DNA of 64,000 nt, taken from Eumeta japonica (taxonomy: Eukaryota > Arthropoda > Insecta > Lepidoptera > Psychidae). Positions 11,338-23,261 of this stretch are shown piece after piece. The DNA is taken from the NCBI GenBank assembly GCA_005406025.1, contig BGZK01000082.1:620001-684000 (forward strand), given 5' to 3'. The translations under genes were made by a program, and so were the position numbers. The stretch's first letter is position 1, and the number at the start of each line of letters is the position of its first letter. The notes under the pieces are model-generated. The model did not search any database, was not told where the DNA came from, and saw only the letters and a list, made by a program, of their open reading frames with translations.

Positions 11338-11552
11338 GTGGCGACGGGTCGCCGTGCGCAAGCGACTGTGCGACTCCCTTCTCACTCGGTTCGATGGTGT
11401 TGTTTACTACGGTATAACATTTTGACTATATATATACATACCATTGTACAGCGTGGCGACCCGTCGCCACATAGTGCACTCTACTATAAATAGACTGTAT
11501 ATATACTCTAGTATAGCTTGGCGATCCGTCGCCACGGCAAGCGTCGCCACGC
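11338..11552. repeat. Cluster of TGGCGAC-NN-GTCGCCA inverted repeats
   Basis: Three interrupted palindromes, at 11339-11354, 11453-11470 and 11519-11535, share the arms TGGCGAC and GTCGCC(A) around a 2-base centre. A further half site, gcgtcgccac, is at 11541-11550. The last two full sites are 66 bp apart, and the DNA between them is also partly repeated (actatatatata versus actgtatatata). The layout is a diverged tandem repeat whose unit carries a palindrome. It could be a binding-site cluster or the relic of a satellite or transposon end. Confidence 0.6.
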
Positions 11553-11559
11553 GAAAAAT

Positions 11560-12355
11560 CCGGTTTACCCTGCGCTTATACATGTTTCAAATCAAAAAAA
11601 TTAAAAGTCTATGCCGTCGCAGTCGAACCTGCCGATCCAAGCTGGTCATACACCAAAGCACCGCATAGTATGGTCATAAAATATGTTAGAAAACACGGTT
11701 TCAGAGCGTCGCGGTCGCGCCGCCGGCGCCTGACTGCACATAATTAAGGTAACGAAATTAAAGCACACTCGTTTACGTTGAGTATCAGCGTAAATTGGCC
11801 GTTAACTTCAACTTTGCATTATTGCCTTGATGAATTTTAATTGTGAAAGATTAAGAGCGAACTCGGGATTATTTATAAGTATGCTCTTCGTGATTTCGCA
11901 CAATAGGAGAAATGTCGTATGGTTTGAAATGTTTCATAGCTTCTTATTGTACTCTTTTTTGAGAATAAAAACAGGTATGTATTTTTTTGACTTTTCTTGC
12001 CTGCGTTTGTTGTGTAACCATTGATATTTGTCGTGAAGTTAATATTTAAGATCTGATGATTTTCTTGCCTGTACGATAACACGTTATGTAAATTTTATAA
12101 ATATTAAAAGTCAAAAATGTCTATATTCCAATAATTTATTATATAATACTCGAAATTCGTTATTATATTTTAAGAAACTACCACTCGCTGGAGTCAGTTT
12201 CAACTCTCTTATACTATTATCATTTACAAATACAATTATGTCTGTCTGTAAAAAAAATTCTAATAAATACATTACATTTAATTTAGTAATATATTACAGT
12301 AAAAGTATGTAAAGATATTGCATTTTAGAAACATATCAGTATAAATGGAATTTAT
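11560..12355. other. AT-rich spacer
   Basis: A GC-rich patch at 11700-11730 (cgtcgcggtcgcgccgccgg) is followed by AT-rich DNA. Open frames of 65-69 codons on the two strands overlap each other, are Phe/Leu-rich or Ser/Thr-rich, and have no domain. Confidence 0.5.
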
Positions 12356-13010
12356 GTTCACGGATCTCGGACATCGTCCGTACATTAGTGAAATCAGTCG
12401 TCAACAACTTCCAACCGGCGTGAAGAGTTCAAAGTTCAGACAATCATAAATTAAAAAAAAAAAGATTAAGGGAGCATAGGTTTCAATAGTAGGTTGATTA
12501 AAATCCTAGATATCAAAACAATGTGTATAATAGTAAGTGTAATTATTAATACAGACGAAAACCAATACAGATGTACAAACATCTAATAATGAAAATGAAT
12601 TTTGCCCACTCTGTGCGAGCCTCCATAGACAACCGTTCCCGGAGAGTGTTCATGAACGCGATCCCGTATTAAGTATACATAGCCGTAAACCAACGGTTAT
12701 CGTTTTCACGGCGCGCTGCATCCAATCGGGGCGGTCCCGCGGGGAAAAATATCTGCTCGAACCAACAACAGCGTATAGTTAAACGCGAGTTCGGCGGTTA
12801 GATTACACACTTAATTAACCGCCGGCTGTCGTGGGGGTAAATATTGCCGTTGTCGGGTTTTGTTCCCGATAATTAATTAGATAAGCTTTTATTATTAGGC
12901 GATTATGCGCGCTGTTCTCGATCTCGTAGATCCTTCAGGCGCGTGATATGTGTAATGTTCAATGCGGGTTACGTAATGTCTTCGCTTTTTTTGGAAAATC
13001 TACACGTGAC
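12356..13010. other. GC-richer island with homeodomain-type sites
   Basis: A long non-coding block is GC-richer than its surroundings. It includes an inverted repeat cggcggtta (12792-12800) and taaccgccg (12816-12824) that overlaps a TTAATTAA core. Further on is gataattaattagataagc at about 12868-12886. Clusters of TAATTA cores are known homeodomain-binding sequences; that this is an enhancer is inference. No reading frame is convincing. Confidence 0.4.
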
Positions 13011-13835
13011 GACGTGAAAATAGTAAAGACGCCCGGAGACATATAATGGTCTATGCTCTAAACATGAGTTTGTGGTTTTGATTGATATGAGATGTGAAGG
13101 TGATATCAAGATTCAACTACGAAATTATATTCGTGCGTTGCATGAAATGTACTTTCCTCGATAAATTGAAGACTTCGGTAAATCAATAGTTATAATTATA
13201 TCATTGTTTATACATCATTTACCTAGTATAGGACTCCGACTGGATAGTGCGAAGGGCTAAAGGTATTCCATTAGAATTGAAAGTATTGTGAGATGGTAGG
13301 CTTGTGTAGTAGGGTAATGAAATCTGGCAGAATAATAAAATCAGTTAAAGACTTTATACTAAATTGTTTGGCGATATTTCTTGTCATAGAATAAATACTT
13401 GTTGTACGAAACGACGCCTGTGTACAGTCCAAAAAGATTAAAAAAACCCGACTGGGTAAAATTGAACTAAAAAGATGGTAAAAATCATCAAAGTCGAATA
13501 TGAAAAATATTGCTTTCGGAGGTATACATGCATACAGCAAAAATCTCAGCTAGTAAGGAAGGAGCATGAATTTGATGCCTTCGACTGCAAATGTTTGTTA
13601 TATTTGCTTTGATGATTTTTTTTCATTATCTGGTTTCCACCTATTTAGTACAATACTGAGAGTTAGGTTTCATTAATTCTGAAATTTACTACTTTTTAGT
13701 ATGACATACTAGGATTACCTAATCGTCATTAGCGGTGTTATCATGTATTGTTATAATAATTGTGATATATTTTTTTTATTAGTATATGGTTATTATAATT
13801 ATATATCTAGTAGTATAATAATAATATATACTCAC
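13011..13835. other. Spacer
   Basis: An 89-codon minus-strand frame (13271-13540) is Phe/Ile-rich with no domain and is not annotated as a gene. The 13740-13830 end is very AT-rich. Confidence 0.5.
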
Positions 13836-14175
13836 GTCAATTTCCCAGGAGGATAGACAGAGACTTTAGATTTTCTAACGGTATACGATCTTTTCATGCA
13901 AGCTCATCAGGTTCGGGTGCTTAAAAGTTGGACCTTTTTAATATGCCACCAGTATGTTTGGCATAGGATTTTTAAAGGCGTTTTCAAGGGAATTTCAAAG
14001 GTCTTGCCGACCTTTTCACATATGCTAATATGCTCTATAGATTTCCTTTGTCGGTCTTCTTTTATTCATCCCTTTTAGATCGCCAAACCATCGCTACATA
14101 CATTTCTACTCAAGTCACCACATGTTCCTTCAAACCACACCGCTTTCTGACATCACTGTTCCCACATCTAACTTA
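13836..14175 (+). mobile_element. Interspersed repeat family D, copy 1
   Basis: The blocks 'atttcccaggaggata-gcag', 'atcttttcatgcaagctc', 'ttcgggtgcttaaaa-ttgg' and 'caaaccacaccgctttctga' occur in the same order at 41421-41785 with changes. The opening resembles the 'cctatttcccggaggggtag' start of a familiar lepidopteran repeat. The open frame inside it is an old relic or chance. Confidence 0.65.
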
Positions 14176-14515
14176 CAGAGACACTCCACAAATACCTCGC
14201 AGAGATGCAGTAATTTATAGATGATGTATGTTTATATATTATATGAAACTGGCTCATATTTACAATCCCTTGTAGTAATGTCCAATTGAGAACATTATTT
14301 TACGCTAGGTATTATATCTTGCTTGCCTTGAATTTCATCGTAAAATACAAGAATGGTTATACAAAAAAGAAATAATACAATACAAGCGTTACTTGACATG
14401 ATACTGCTTTGTTTTCATCTTATATCATAAACTATACATTTGTTTAAAATTTATTGGTTTATTTTAATATTATATTTATGAATATTGTCTATAAAAAGTC
14501 GATTCTTAACTAAGA
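14176..14515. other. AT-rich spacer
   Basis: Nothing recognisable. Confidence 0.5.
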
Positions 14516-14517
14516 GC

Positions 14518-14605
14518 GATGAAGAGCCCAGTAGTTAAGAGCGTTATCGGCATTGAACTGGGATTGTAACTATGACGGGCGGATTGATCAGTGAGTTTAT
14601 AAATA
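14518..14605 (+). mobile_element. Second SINE-like family, copy 1
   Basis: It shares the order agcccagtagttaagagcg, then tcggcattgaa, then gatcagtgagtttataaa with 42165-42255 (ttcagtagttaaaggcattc, gcacgcattgaa, aagtgagtataaaa). The 'cagtagttaa' start followed by a Gly/Asn-like B-box region is typical of tRNA-derived SINE heads. It is diverged, and polymerase III boxes are only partly kept. Confidence 0.5.
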
Positions 14606-15225
14606 AATTAAAATCAAAAAACACTTAACCTGAAACAAAAATTGCGAATAAAGATATTTTCTTTAATATTTTTAATTTCGTTTATTTTAATAATTATAGA
14701 TATAAAATAAAAATAATACGAATACAAGAGGATCGCAGGTAGTGGAGCCATTTTTAATAGTAATTTAAGAAATTATCGTAATAAAATTTAATTAGAAAAA
14801 TATTTTATATATACATATTTTATGCTCAAATTGTCATGAAGTAGTTAAAAAAGTTTCAAACACTTTTTAGTGAAATGGTTTCGTACAAAAAGCTGAAAAT
14901 AATAATATATTAGCATTGTTTATGCGTTCGCTAGAACTGTTAATTATCAGTGAAGTGATATATTTTAATGAAAAATATATAAGAGGAGGTTGTTAAGAGT
15001 TTTAAGTATAGAGTTCTTTAAGAGAGATGCTGTGTGATACAAGTACAATCGTTGTAGCAAAATCAATGTCTTCATTGGACAAAACCCATTATGTACTCTA
15101 TGTATCTCTCGCCTGGGAGGACATGCCCTAATCGCCACGCTGGCCATGACGGCGTACCAATTTTGTAAATTTAACACGATCCAATCAGTATTGTTGTGAC
15201 GTCAAAGTTACGTCAACCGAGGACA
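14606..15225. other. AT-rich spacer
   Basis: No gene. A 70-codon minus-strand frame (14965-15177) has no recognisable content. Confidence 0.5.
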
Positions 15226-15800
15226 CGCGGCGGCAACTCTTCTCACCCTGACGTAATTCTTCTGTTAAGTTTGATGAGTCGGCCGTAGGTTAGTTTACCG
15301 TAGCATTGTCTGACCATCCGTTCATAAGACGGGGCTGTCTATCGCCGTTCAAAATGTTTCTTAGGTCCGACATTAGGAAGGTCATTATGGGCACAGACCC
15401 GTATCTGTGTTCCGTGATCATAGGTGACCATATTCCCGAGCGCCTCTTTGATCGTCAATATTATGTATATGTTGGGAGAAGACGCGGTGTTCCAATTCAT
15501 ATTTCGAGGAACGTACGGAGAATCATCGGCGTCGCTTTCGACAGCCGTTACTCATAATTTCATTCGCAAAGCGAAGCGATTCCGAAATCCAAAAACGGCG
15601 GGCGGAACGTCGGCAACGCGTAAATTTGCTCCGTCACTTTATAACCCTAAGTGTTTATTCAGTAAAATAATTGAGACCTTTTCAGTGGTGAGTCAATATG
15701 AAACGAGTTCTCTACCAACAGACCCTGAAAATTCAATTAGGATTATGTGTAATTGTTTATTTTGGGGGCCCCGGTTGGATCTCCGATTTTGAGAGGTGCT
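15226..15800. other. GC-richer island, unassigned
   Basis: Two plus-strand frames (83 codons, 15306-15557, and 122 codons, 15424-15792) overlap out of phase. The longer has a basic stretch (RKAKRFRNPKTAGG). A possible donor-like 'gtgagt' occurs at about 15687. None of this is enough for an exon call, and I do not recognise the protein. Either an unannotated exon, an old mobile-element fragment or a regulatory island would fit. Confidence 0.3.
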
Positions 15801-16347
15801 CCTTTAGGGTTACCATTTTGGTTGCGGCAATATTAATATCGCCATTAATTGTATATGGCCACCATCATAGACAAATAACATTAATAAATCACATAATATT
15901 CAGATGGTCCTTTTAAAATCATACAGCAACAGCATTAATTGTTATCAAAATCAAGTAGTAGGTTTTTGTCAAATATAAGAGCAGAAGTTTACGTTGTAAG
16001 TAACTACTTAGGTATATCAAATTCAATTAGGATTAATGTTTTATAATTGGGCGTTAGTCATTCAACGTTTTTGTGTATTACTGGTCCACAAAAAAAAGTT
16101 ATCAATTTCTCCATATCGTAGACTCTTAATAAGCGCTTTACTTGTTTTAATTAAGAGGAATATAAAAAAAAAATATTATCTGTTTTCAATTATATTCAGT
16201 GACCAATGAAAGAGATGGAGCAATAAAAAAAATCCGTTTTTCCATATGTATAATAAAAGAGCACAATTAATATTTATGTGAATTATAAGTCATAACATAA
16301 ACAAAAATACTTACATATGACAAAAAGTTCATTTTAAAATAAAAAAA
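15801..16347. other. AT-rich spacer
   Basis: No gene or family recognised. Confidence 0.5.
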
Positions 16348-16385
16348 ATAGTAATCTCTATACACAATTGTCTAGAGATTACTAT
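16348..16385. repeat. Perfect 13-bp hairpin
   Basis: The arms at 16348-16360 (atagtaatctcta) and 16373-16385 are exact reverse complements around a 12-base loop. It lies only 10 bases before a larger hairpin. Confidence 0.75.
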
Positions 16386-16395
16386 ATTTGAAAAA

Positions 16396-16471
16396 AAAAA
16401 AAATGATGCCAGTGTAGTATTTATCTATATTCAATAATATAGATAAATACTACACTGGCATTATTTTTTTT
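16396..16471. repeat. 36-bp stem hairpin, 26 bp perfect
   Basis: The arms 16406-16431 and 16436-16461 pair without a mismatch around the 4-base loop caat. One G-U pair and an A/T-run extend the stem to 16396 and 16471. In RNA this would be a long stem with a tiny loop, unlike typical animal pre-miRNAs, which have larger loops and bulges. It may be a recent palindromic duplication, a foldback-type insertion or a hairpin-RNA source. Confidence 0.8.
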
Positions 16472-18190
16472 CTCAATTTATAAACAATTAAAAACATATA
16501 GTAAATGTTTAATTAAAGTTATCAAAGCAAGTGCGTTTCTTGGAGGTCTTCTTAATACTCATATCCGATGAGATTAAGTTAATAAAAGATTTCCAACTGT
16601 TATATTGCTATTATTAATAAATTATTATGCAAACTGACATAAAAATAAAATGCCTGTTGAATGTTTTTAATAGGATTACTATTAATTTTTTTTTATGCAA
16701 AACACGTAAAGGACATTAGAGACATAGTTAACAAATATATTTTTTCTAACAGTGTTTATATAGATGAATATGATAGCCAAATTTTTCAAATCCTTTTTGC
16801 GTGAACTAATAAAATTGTAGTAAATAAAAACACTTCTTATTTTAAACTATTTAAAAAAATATAAAGACATTAAAAAAAATGAATACTGTTCTTTAAATAG
16901 TAGAAAGCACACTTACAAAATAGGATTTTTTAATTAAAAATTTTATAGTCTATAAATTATTAATATAATATTGTAAACAAATAACTTCAGCCAACACTTA
17001 ACTTTTTATAAATCGTATAAAAATTATAATTATTGATATGCAAACAAAATATGAACACAAAAATTAGCACTACTCCAGTACAATTTAAAATTTTACATTA
17101 CTTAATGAGATTAAAAAAAAAAATGACAGCAAGTCCATTTTAAACAAATTTATGGTGACCCTACTCCCTCTCCGAGTAGACGTCTTTGCTCAAACGATTG
17201 TATTTTTACCAAAGAGAGAACCACTTGAAAAATGAGTTATTCCTTCCCTTTTAGAGGGTTCAATGCAAATTTCAATTTACGCCGAATTTAAAACGGAATA
17301 GGGTTAACTTTTATCAAGCCGAAGTTTTTATAAGAGTCCATTTCAAAAGTTACATTTGACTTTGTATAGCATTATTGCACACGTTACAAAATGTTTTGAA
17401 TTATTTTCGCACTTGCTGTGTTATGATTTATCTTTTTATATATTATTCGATGCTTCGTACGTGTTATATTATGTTATTATGCATTTCGTGGCTTATTTAA
17501 ATTTCCATGCCTCTTTAACATATTTCATCTGTATAGACGTAACAACAAATAAATTAAGGAGGAAACAAGCTTATATATATTAACCAATTTTCAACACTAT
17601 CATTGAAAATATCGAAAGCGTGAAGCCACAGAGCTATGATTTATTTTAATAGATAGGCTGTGGTATAACAATTATTATTGTTACTTTATTTTGATTAAAT
17701 ATTGTACATCAATAGAACTGATCTGACGAATTAGATTCGGAAAAAAGCAGCCTATTTATATAACTCATAGAAAAAAGAGAAAATATGAATTTATAAAGAA
17801 AAAATACTATTCACGCGATGAAAACTGACTGATACATTATTAATGTCATAAGTAATGGCGTCAGATCTGCCAAAAGAGGGTTTCGTAGTATAACATAATA
17901 TATTTGTGTTAAATATTTATTAGAAATTATTTTCATACGTTTATTTGCGGGTTCTTAGAACGAGCCCCATTCCCACTTGTGTTCCTTCAGTTTGCACTAG
18001 ACTGGTAATAGACTTATACGCGCTGAGTATGAACTGGAGCACTTAGTGAAAGTCAGTTTATACTAGGTATTGAAGTAAACTCTATAAACTTATTATATGT
18101 CTTACTGTAATCTGTAAGTAAGAACTCTTTCTGTATTTTTCATTGATCTATAAAAAAGAGAAGATGCACTGTACCGCGTTCAAAAATAGC
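16472..18190. other. AT-rich spacer
   Basis: A slightly GC-richer patch occurs at about 17150-17330. A 75-codon plus-strand frame (17356-17583) is Tyr/Phe-rich and looks like chance. No gene is supported. Confidence 0.5.
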
Positions 18191-18197
18191 CGCAGTA

Positions 18198-18231
18198 AAT
18201 GAGTGCTAAAACAGACAGTTTAGCACTCATT
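18198..18231. repeat. Perfect 13-bp hairpin
   Basis: The arms aatgagtgctaaa (18198-18210) and tttagcactcatt (18219-18231) flank an 8-base loop. Confidence 0.75.
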
Positions 18232-18378
18232 ACACTCAGTGGAGTTTTATCGCACCTTCGGTTATGACGTTGAAGTGTTCTGGTTAAAAAATGCAGTAAT
18301 AACATGTAAAAAGCCATGAAAACGGAGGGTATTTCTTATTTTTGTTAAGCAAAATTTAGCTTATTTATAATACCTATT

Positions 18379-18422
18379 ATTAGAATATATGATTAAGCAC
18401 CTGCTTAATCATATATTCTAAT
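18379..18422. repeat. Perfect 21-bp palindrome
   Basis: The arms 18379-18399 and 18402-18422 are exact reverse complements with only cc between them. Together with the hairpins at 16.35-16.47 and 18.2 kb it makes four perfect inverted repeats in about 2 kb. Confidence 0.8.
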
Positions 18423-19325
18423 CAATATTTTATAATTGTTCATTTAAAGTAGCATCTAAAGCCAAGATCTAAACCGACTTATAAGAAATCGACCTAAACA
18501 ACACCGTTTACGTATTTCTTGTGTTGTCATATTATTTGGTCGTTTAACAAAAGAGACTCTGCTCTAATACTAATAGAATCGCCTTTTTCATTTTTGTCCA
18601 TTATTTTTTTATATCTATACAAATCTTAAAATTACCTCTAAAGGTAAATCATACAATGGATAAAACCTTTTCGAAAAAAAAAATGTATTTGAATTCGTTT
18701 ATTAAAAAAATATGTATAGGTATTATGTCCTTCAAAAATATGTTTATTTAATCGTTACCTTATTTTATTATATAAATAATAAGAAAAATATATTACTTTA
18801 TTCTATACATCTTTGAAATTATCCAGTTCTTTTATGTATATTTTCACCGATATTATGAAAAGGTTCATATTAACTTTAATCTGAGTTGATTACTACATTA
18901 AGCTTTATTATGAAGAAAAATATACTATGATTATCTTCATACGTTCAACTAAAAAAACAATAATAAAGATTTAAAATAATATTAAAGCACATCACTGATG
19001 TCTTGTTTTGAACAGCACGTGTAGATTTAAAAAAAATTGTCTTCCAGTAACAAAATGACCGTTACTTGTTCTTTGCATTTAAAAACGAACCTTAATTTAT
19101 GACATTTTGGTTGAAATGTCAGATGATAAATAATGTTCCTTCCTTCCTTTTTCTTTGGCACTGCAAAATGGTATCGTAAATGTGAAACCGAGATATATAC
19201 ATTTTGAGCCATTTTTCGACGTTGAAATAGTAAGCGACTGTGCTTCTCTTTTTTATACATCTGTGGTATTTTTTTTTAAAGTTTTAGACGCTGTCGTCGA
19301 CTTTGACATCACTATCGTCCAGATA
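18423..19325. other. AT-rich spacer
   Basis: Overlapping frames on both strands at 19027-19376 have no domains. No gene is seen. Confidence 0.5.
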
Positions 19326-19329
19326 AGGG

Positions 19330-19642
19330 GGAATTGTCAATATAATCTATTTTCTGAAATAATTTTAAAACTTTAAGATTATGTATTTGAGATCCTCAAA
19401 ATAAACCCTTCATTTGGTATGTCGCATGGTTCAGTTTTAATTTATTTTTTTATTTTCCAATTTACCCTTCAAAAGTGGCCCTCAAATTTAAAATTAATTT
19501 ATTTACGTTATACCTTCGTGTTTGGATCACAGACATATATGTGAATACGTACCAAATATCAACTTAATCGGTTCGGTAAATTTAGAAAAAAATTGGCTGT
19601 GACTGACAAACAGACGGAAGTAGGTACGGAACCCTAGAATTA
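19330..19642 (-). mobile_element. Family A repeat, 5' half
   Basis: Read on the minus strand it begins 'ctagggttccgtacct', then ccgtctgtttgtcagtcac. It continues tctgtgatccaaacacg and 'aacgtaaataaatta', matching 34141-34420 block by block. The 3' half is missing. Confidence 0.75.
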
Positions 19643-20375
19643 TATTAAGTGAACTTTCTTTCCAATAACCGTACATTGAGTCAGTTGTTACGAACTAGAG
19701 ATTTCACGCGACATATTATTTATACATATAGGGACCGTGCGTGAAATACAAGAGGCAACACTATCGCCGAAATAAGCGCTCTGTAGTGTTTTATTGCTGA
19801 AGAAAGTGAAATCAAAATATACATTTGTAAACAAAAATAGATATCAATAAAAATGGGAAACATAATATGGATTTCAACCGGTTGTCAACAATATTGTACA
19901 TGGCGTAAATAATGAAAAAGTTAAAAAAAATTAATCGAATAATAGCATATGTATGGCGTAGTTGAAAAATCGAGGAAACGTAAAGTGGATGTAATGGATG
20001 TCCCGTTTTTTTCGTTATTTATAAAATGAATACTACAAAATCTCGTACTTTTATTTGGCACCCAGTGGATTTGTTCTGAAAGCAAAGGAAAAATATCGAA
20101 AGGTCAACTTTTCATTATGAGCATCATAAATATTTAAAAATTATTTAAAAAAACAATATGCATTATTTTTCTCAAAGTTTAAGTTAATACTGTACTTACA
20201 GTAGTTTTTTACTGTATTTATCCACTGTTTACGTTTTGCTACGGCTCCTCGGATATAATATTTTTTTCTTGACATAAAGATTATTAAAAAAAAAATCAAC
20301 ATGTTTTGTAAATGATCGATAAAAATGTAAATCACGTTTTAAAGCTAAATAAATGATTCAACAAATTTTGGAAAA
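19643..20375. other. AT-rich spacer
   Basis: No gene or named family recognised. Confidence 0.5.
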
Positions 20376-20377
20376 TT

Positions 20378-20795
20378 CAAAAGTGCATGCCTCATAGTAG
20401 TCGTTCAATTTTTACAAAAACTACGTTGAGTTAGAGCGTGATCTTCGAAAGGACTTAGTTTGGAGAATACTAAAGTGTTTGGAAAAAAATGGATTAGATC
20501 AGTTAAGTTTTTCGGGAGTTATCGTGACCACGCGAGTATGGATACATATAGACACATGGACGTCCACGGAATAATTTTGTTAAACATATTTTCCACTAAT
20601 TTAAAAAACAAAATGTCTTTCAAAAATGTCATAAGTGTTGAAACTAGTGTTGTTCCTTGATATTCATGTGTAAATATTTATTATATAAGTCCGATAAAAA
20701 ATAAATAGATACACTTTTAGTTTAAAAAATCACTTGATTTTTGTAAGGCGAGAGTAGAGCACTACCTCAACGCTCCGCTTATGAGGCGTGCGATA
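20378..20795 (+). mobile_element. Family B inverted-terminal element, copy 2
   Basis: The left terminus gtgcatgcctca (20383-20394) and right terminus tgaggcgtgc (20782-20791) are inverted repeats. The last 60 bases (gagagtagagcactacctca and on) match the end of copy 1 at 8199-8251. The interior shares a 'catggacgtcca' block with copy 1 at about 8010-8025. A 66-codon internal frame (20460-20660) has no transposase motif. Confidence 0.65.
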
Positions 20796-21750
20796 ATTCA
20801 GATGTTTGCCACTAGAAAAGTCTAGCTGCACGGTCCTTATAATGTAAAATTTTTAAACGGGAGTCATATTGTCTATCATCAGGTTCAACTCGTCAAATAC
20901 TGTGCACTTTTATTTATATGGCAATACATGGCCGAAGGCTTAAATATTATCTATATCCACCATTGACAATCAAATAATTATTGGAGTTTTTATATAATAC
21001 TTTGGACGTATGTTGGTGCTTGTTATTTCTTAAAACAAAACTATTCAGTCATATATAGGTGTTGTAATTAAGAAATAGGAAATATTAAATTGTTTATGAA
21101 GTGGACTATTGTTAATAGAAAAATCTATTAACTTTTGTTTGCATAATGAAGTTCGCTATGAATACAGCAACTCTATCAAAAAAAAATGTGTACTGTGAAG
21201 TTTTAATATTAAACTTGTGTTTGTGTATGATAAGCAAACGCTCAAAGTATAAAACGAAAACGATTAATAGTTAAGTGTGCTTATTCATTTTCATATTACT
21301 CAGGAATACCGGTAATGTAGTTTGTCTCTACAATATCGTTCTAATGTATTTCTTTTTTCGGTCATGCATAATATATGGTCTTGAAGTTATTCATTTATGT
21401 TCGTGAAGGTGCACCTGCTTTGTTTCGCTTCTTTCGCGGAGTAACATAACTACTTAATTCGTACATAATATATAAGCATAAAAAGAAAGTGTCTTTTGAT
21501 AAATTACTAGCACTGTAGTGCAACCTTGAAGGCGAGATCTTAATAGAATCATAGGTTACAAGTCAACAATAAAAGAAGTAGTATTATTCTGTTGTAATTA
21601 GGTAAAATTTTTTTAAGTCTAAGCTACGAAAAGCTGTCAAAGTTTATATGTATAAATAACATATTCTTCAATATGTGTATAGGTATTAGCAGAAAACATA
21701 GTTTTTTTTGCTATTTATAACCGAATTATTTTTATCGTAGTTATTGACAG
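20796..21750. other. AT-rich spacer
   Basis: Nothing recognisable on either strand. Confidence 0.5.
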
Positions 21751-21754
21751 CGTC

Positions 21755-22380
21755 CGGTTGAATCTTACAATCCATTACCGGACGAGTTTTCGCTAAAACT
21801 TTCTCATATAAGGAACGATGCGCGCGCGCCGTCACGAGACGCACGCCGATCCGGAATAACCGATCGCCGTCGTGAACACAAAAATAAAAGTCAGTTATTT
21901 TCCCGTTGTTAATTATTTCCTTTAAGGGCGAGGGCGGGCGATCGATCACCATTGCTCTGACGAGAAAGGCGGCGCGCCCGCCGCCGGTATGATGGATGGT
22001 TAAACCCTTTTTGAGTCGAGCTAATTGCGTCCGTCGGCAAAATGCGCGGGTTTGGATGCTTTTACATATTAGGCGTTCGATTGAAAGTTTTCGGATGAGT
22101 TTCAGTCGAGTTCTGAATCGTCGTCTGTCCTACGTCGGCCTTTGACCGCCCTATGCCCTATCGCGGTCCTTTTCGTTTGCCGTCCTTCACTTTGATACTG
22201 TGTGTGTGGCACCGTTGACCGTTTCCACTGATGCAATGACAAAGTCCATGGACCGACATTGACCGGTTTAATTTGACTGAAGTTAAAAACTTAGCAGTTC
22301 GTTCGCCAGTGGTCCAGATCGAATTTGATGCCTTCCGATTGGCGGACATCTCTTTCGACTACTGATCTACCGACGCCCCG
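21755..22380. other. GC-richer island
   Basis: A sustained GC-richer block with patches such as ggcggcgcgcccgccgccgg (about 21969-21988). Two minus-strand frames (88 and 63 codons) show no domain. This is one of the larger islands of the window and a candidate conserved non-coding element or unrecognised 5' exon. Confidence 0.35.
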
Positions 22381-23260
22381 TCTGTCTTAGAGATAGATGG
22401 TGTTATGTTCTTTGCATTAGAATACATGATCATGATTTCTTAAATTAATGCTAATTAAAAGTTACGAAACTATATTTTTGTTTTGATATTGTTAACGATA
22501 TACATACGGTCAGCTATTCAATTAAACAATGAAATGAAAAAAAAAAGGTTAGAAATAAATGAATTTTACTATCATATTACTTGTAAATGTAAATAAAAAC
22601 GTATATTAAAACAATAAAACTCGATTGCGACTTAAAAATCGTAATAAATTAAAACATGACCAAAACATTAAAGATAATCAGGATTTATATGAGATTTATG
22701 TAATTTATCAGTTTCTTTATTTGTAATATCACTACGAATTGACGATGCGTATGAGCGACAGCGGCTCTTGATAGTGCTGTGTTAGTGCCGGCTATAAGTT
22801 ACAGTGTTCAATTTTTGCGAGGCGAATTTATGACCGAATTTCCAACTTAAGTCAAATTGAACTATACGCTCCGTGACTCAAGGTATATGTTAAGTCATTG
22901 ATGTTGTCGCAGTATTGCGACGATCCTTAGTAGCGCCCTCACTGAGCTGAACTGAAAAGGTTAAATTGTGAGAGGATGCGCCTCAGCGTTGGGAGGATGA
23001 AGGCTGATACGGTAACTTATCAATTTATTAATGCTATTTTAGAGACCAAAATTGTAAGGTATCAGTTTTCTCGCCTGAAAACAAAAAAAAAAAAGGGAAA
23101 TCCAAAAGCGTACGACTGACATTTTATTCATTATTTCAACTTCATATGTATGTATTTTTTATGTTGTATATTAAAGAATGTTAGATTATACATTACGATA
23201 TTGTTATAATTTTTTGAAGTTCAAACTTTTTTATACATAATTTCTTAAATAATGTAAAAA
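22381..23260. other. Spacer
   Basis: AT-rich except for a mildly GC-richer stretch at about 22740-23000. No gene found. Confidence 0.5.
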
Positions 23261-23261
23261 A

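Noticed and set aside
13896..14224. Plus-strand frames inside the family D repeat as genes
   Set aside because: The same repeat at 41.4-41.8 kb does not preserve these frames.
16396..16471. Calling the long hairpin a microRNA gene
   Set aside because: The stem is perfect with a 4-base loop, unlike animal pre-miRNAs, and it matches no known miRNA that I remember.
19027..19376. Overlapping open frames of 73-77 codons on both strands
   Set aside because: Part of the region is family A repeat and the frames lack any recognisable domain.
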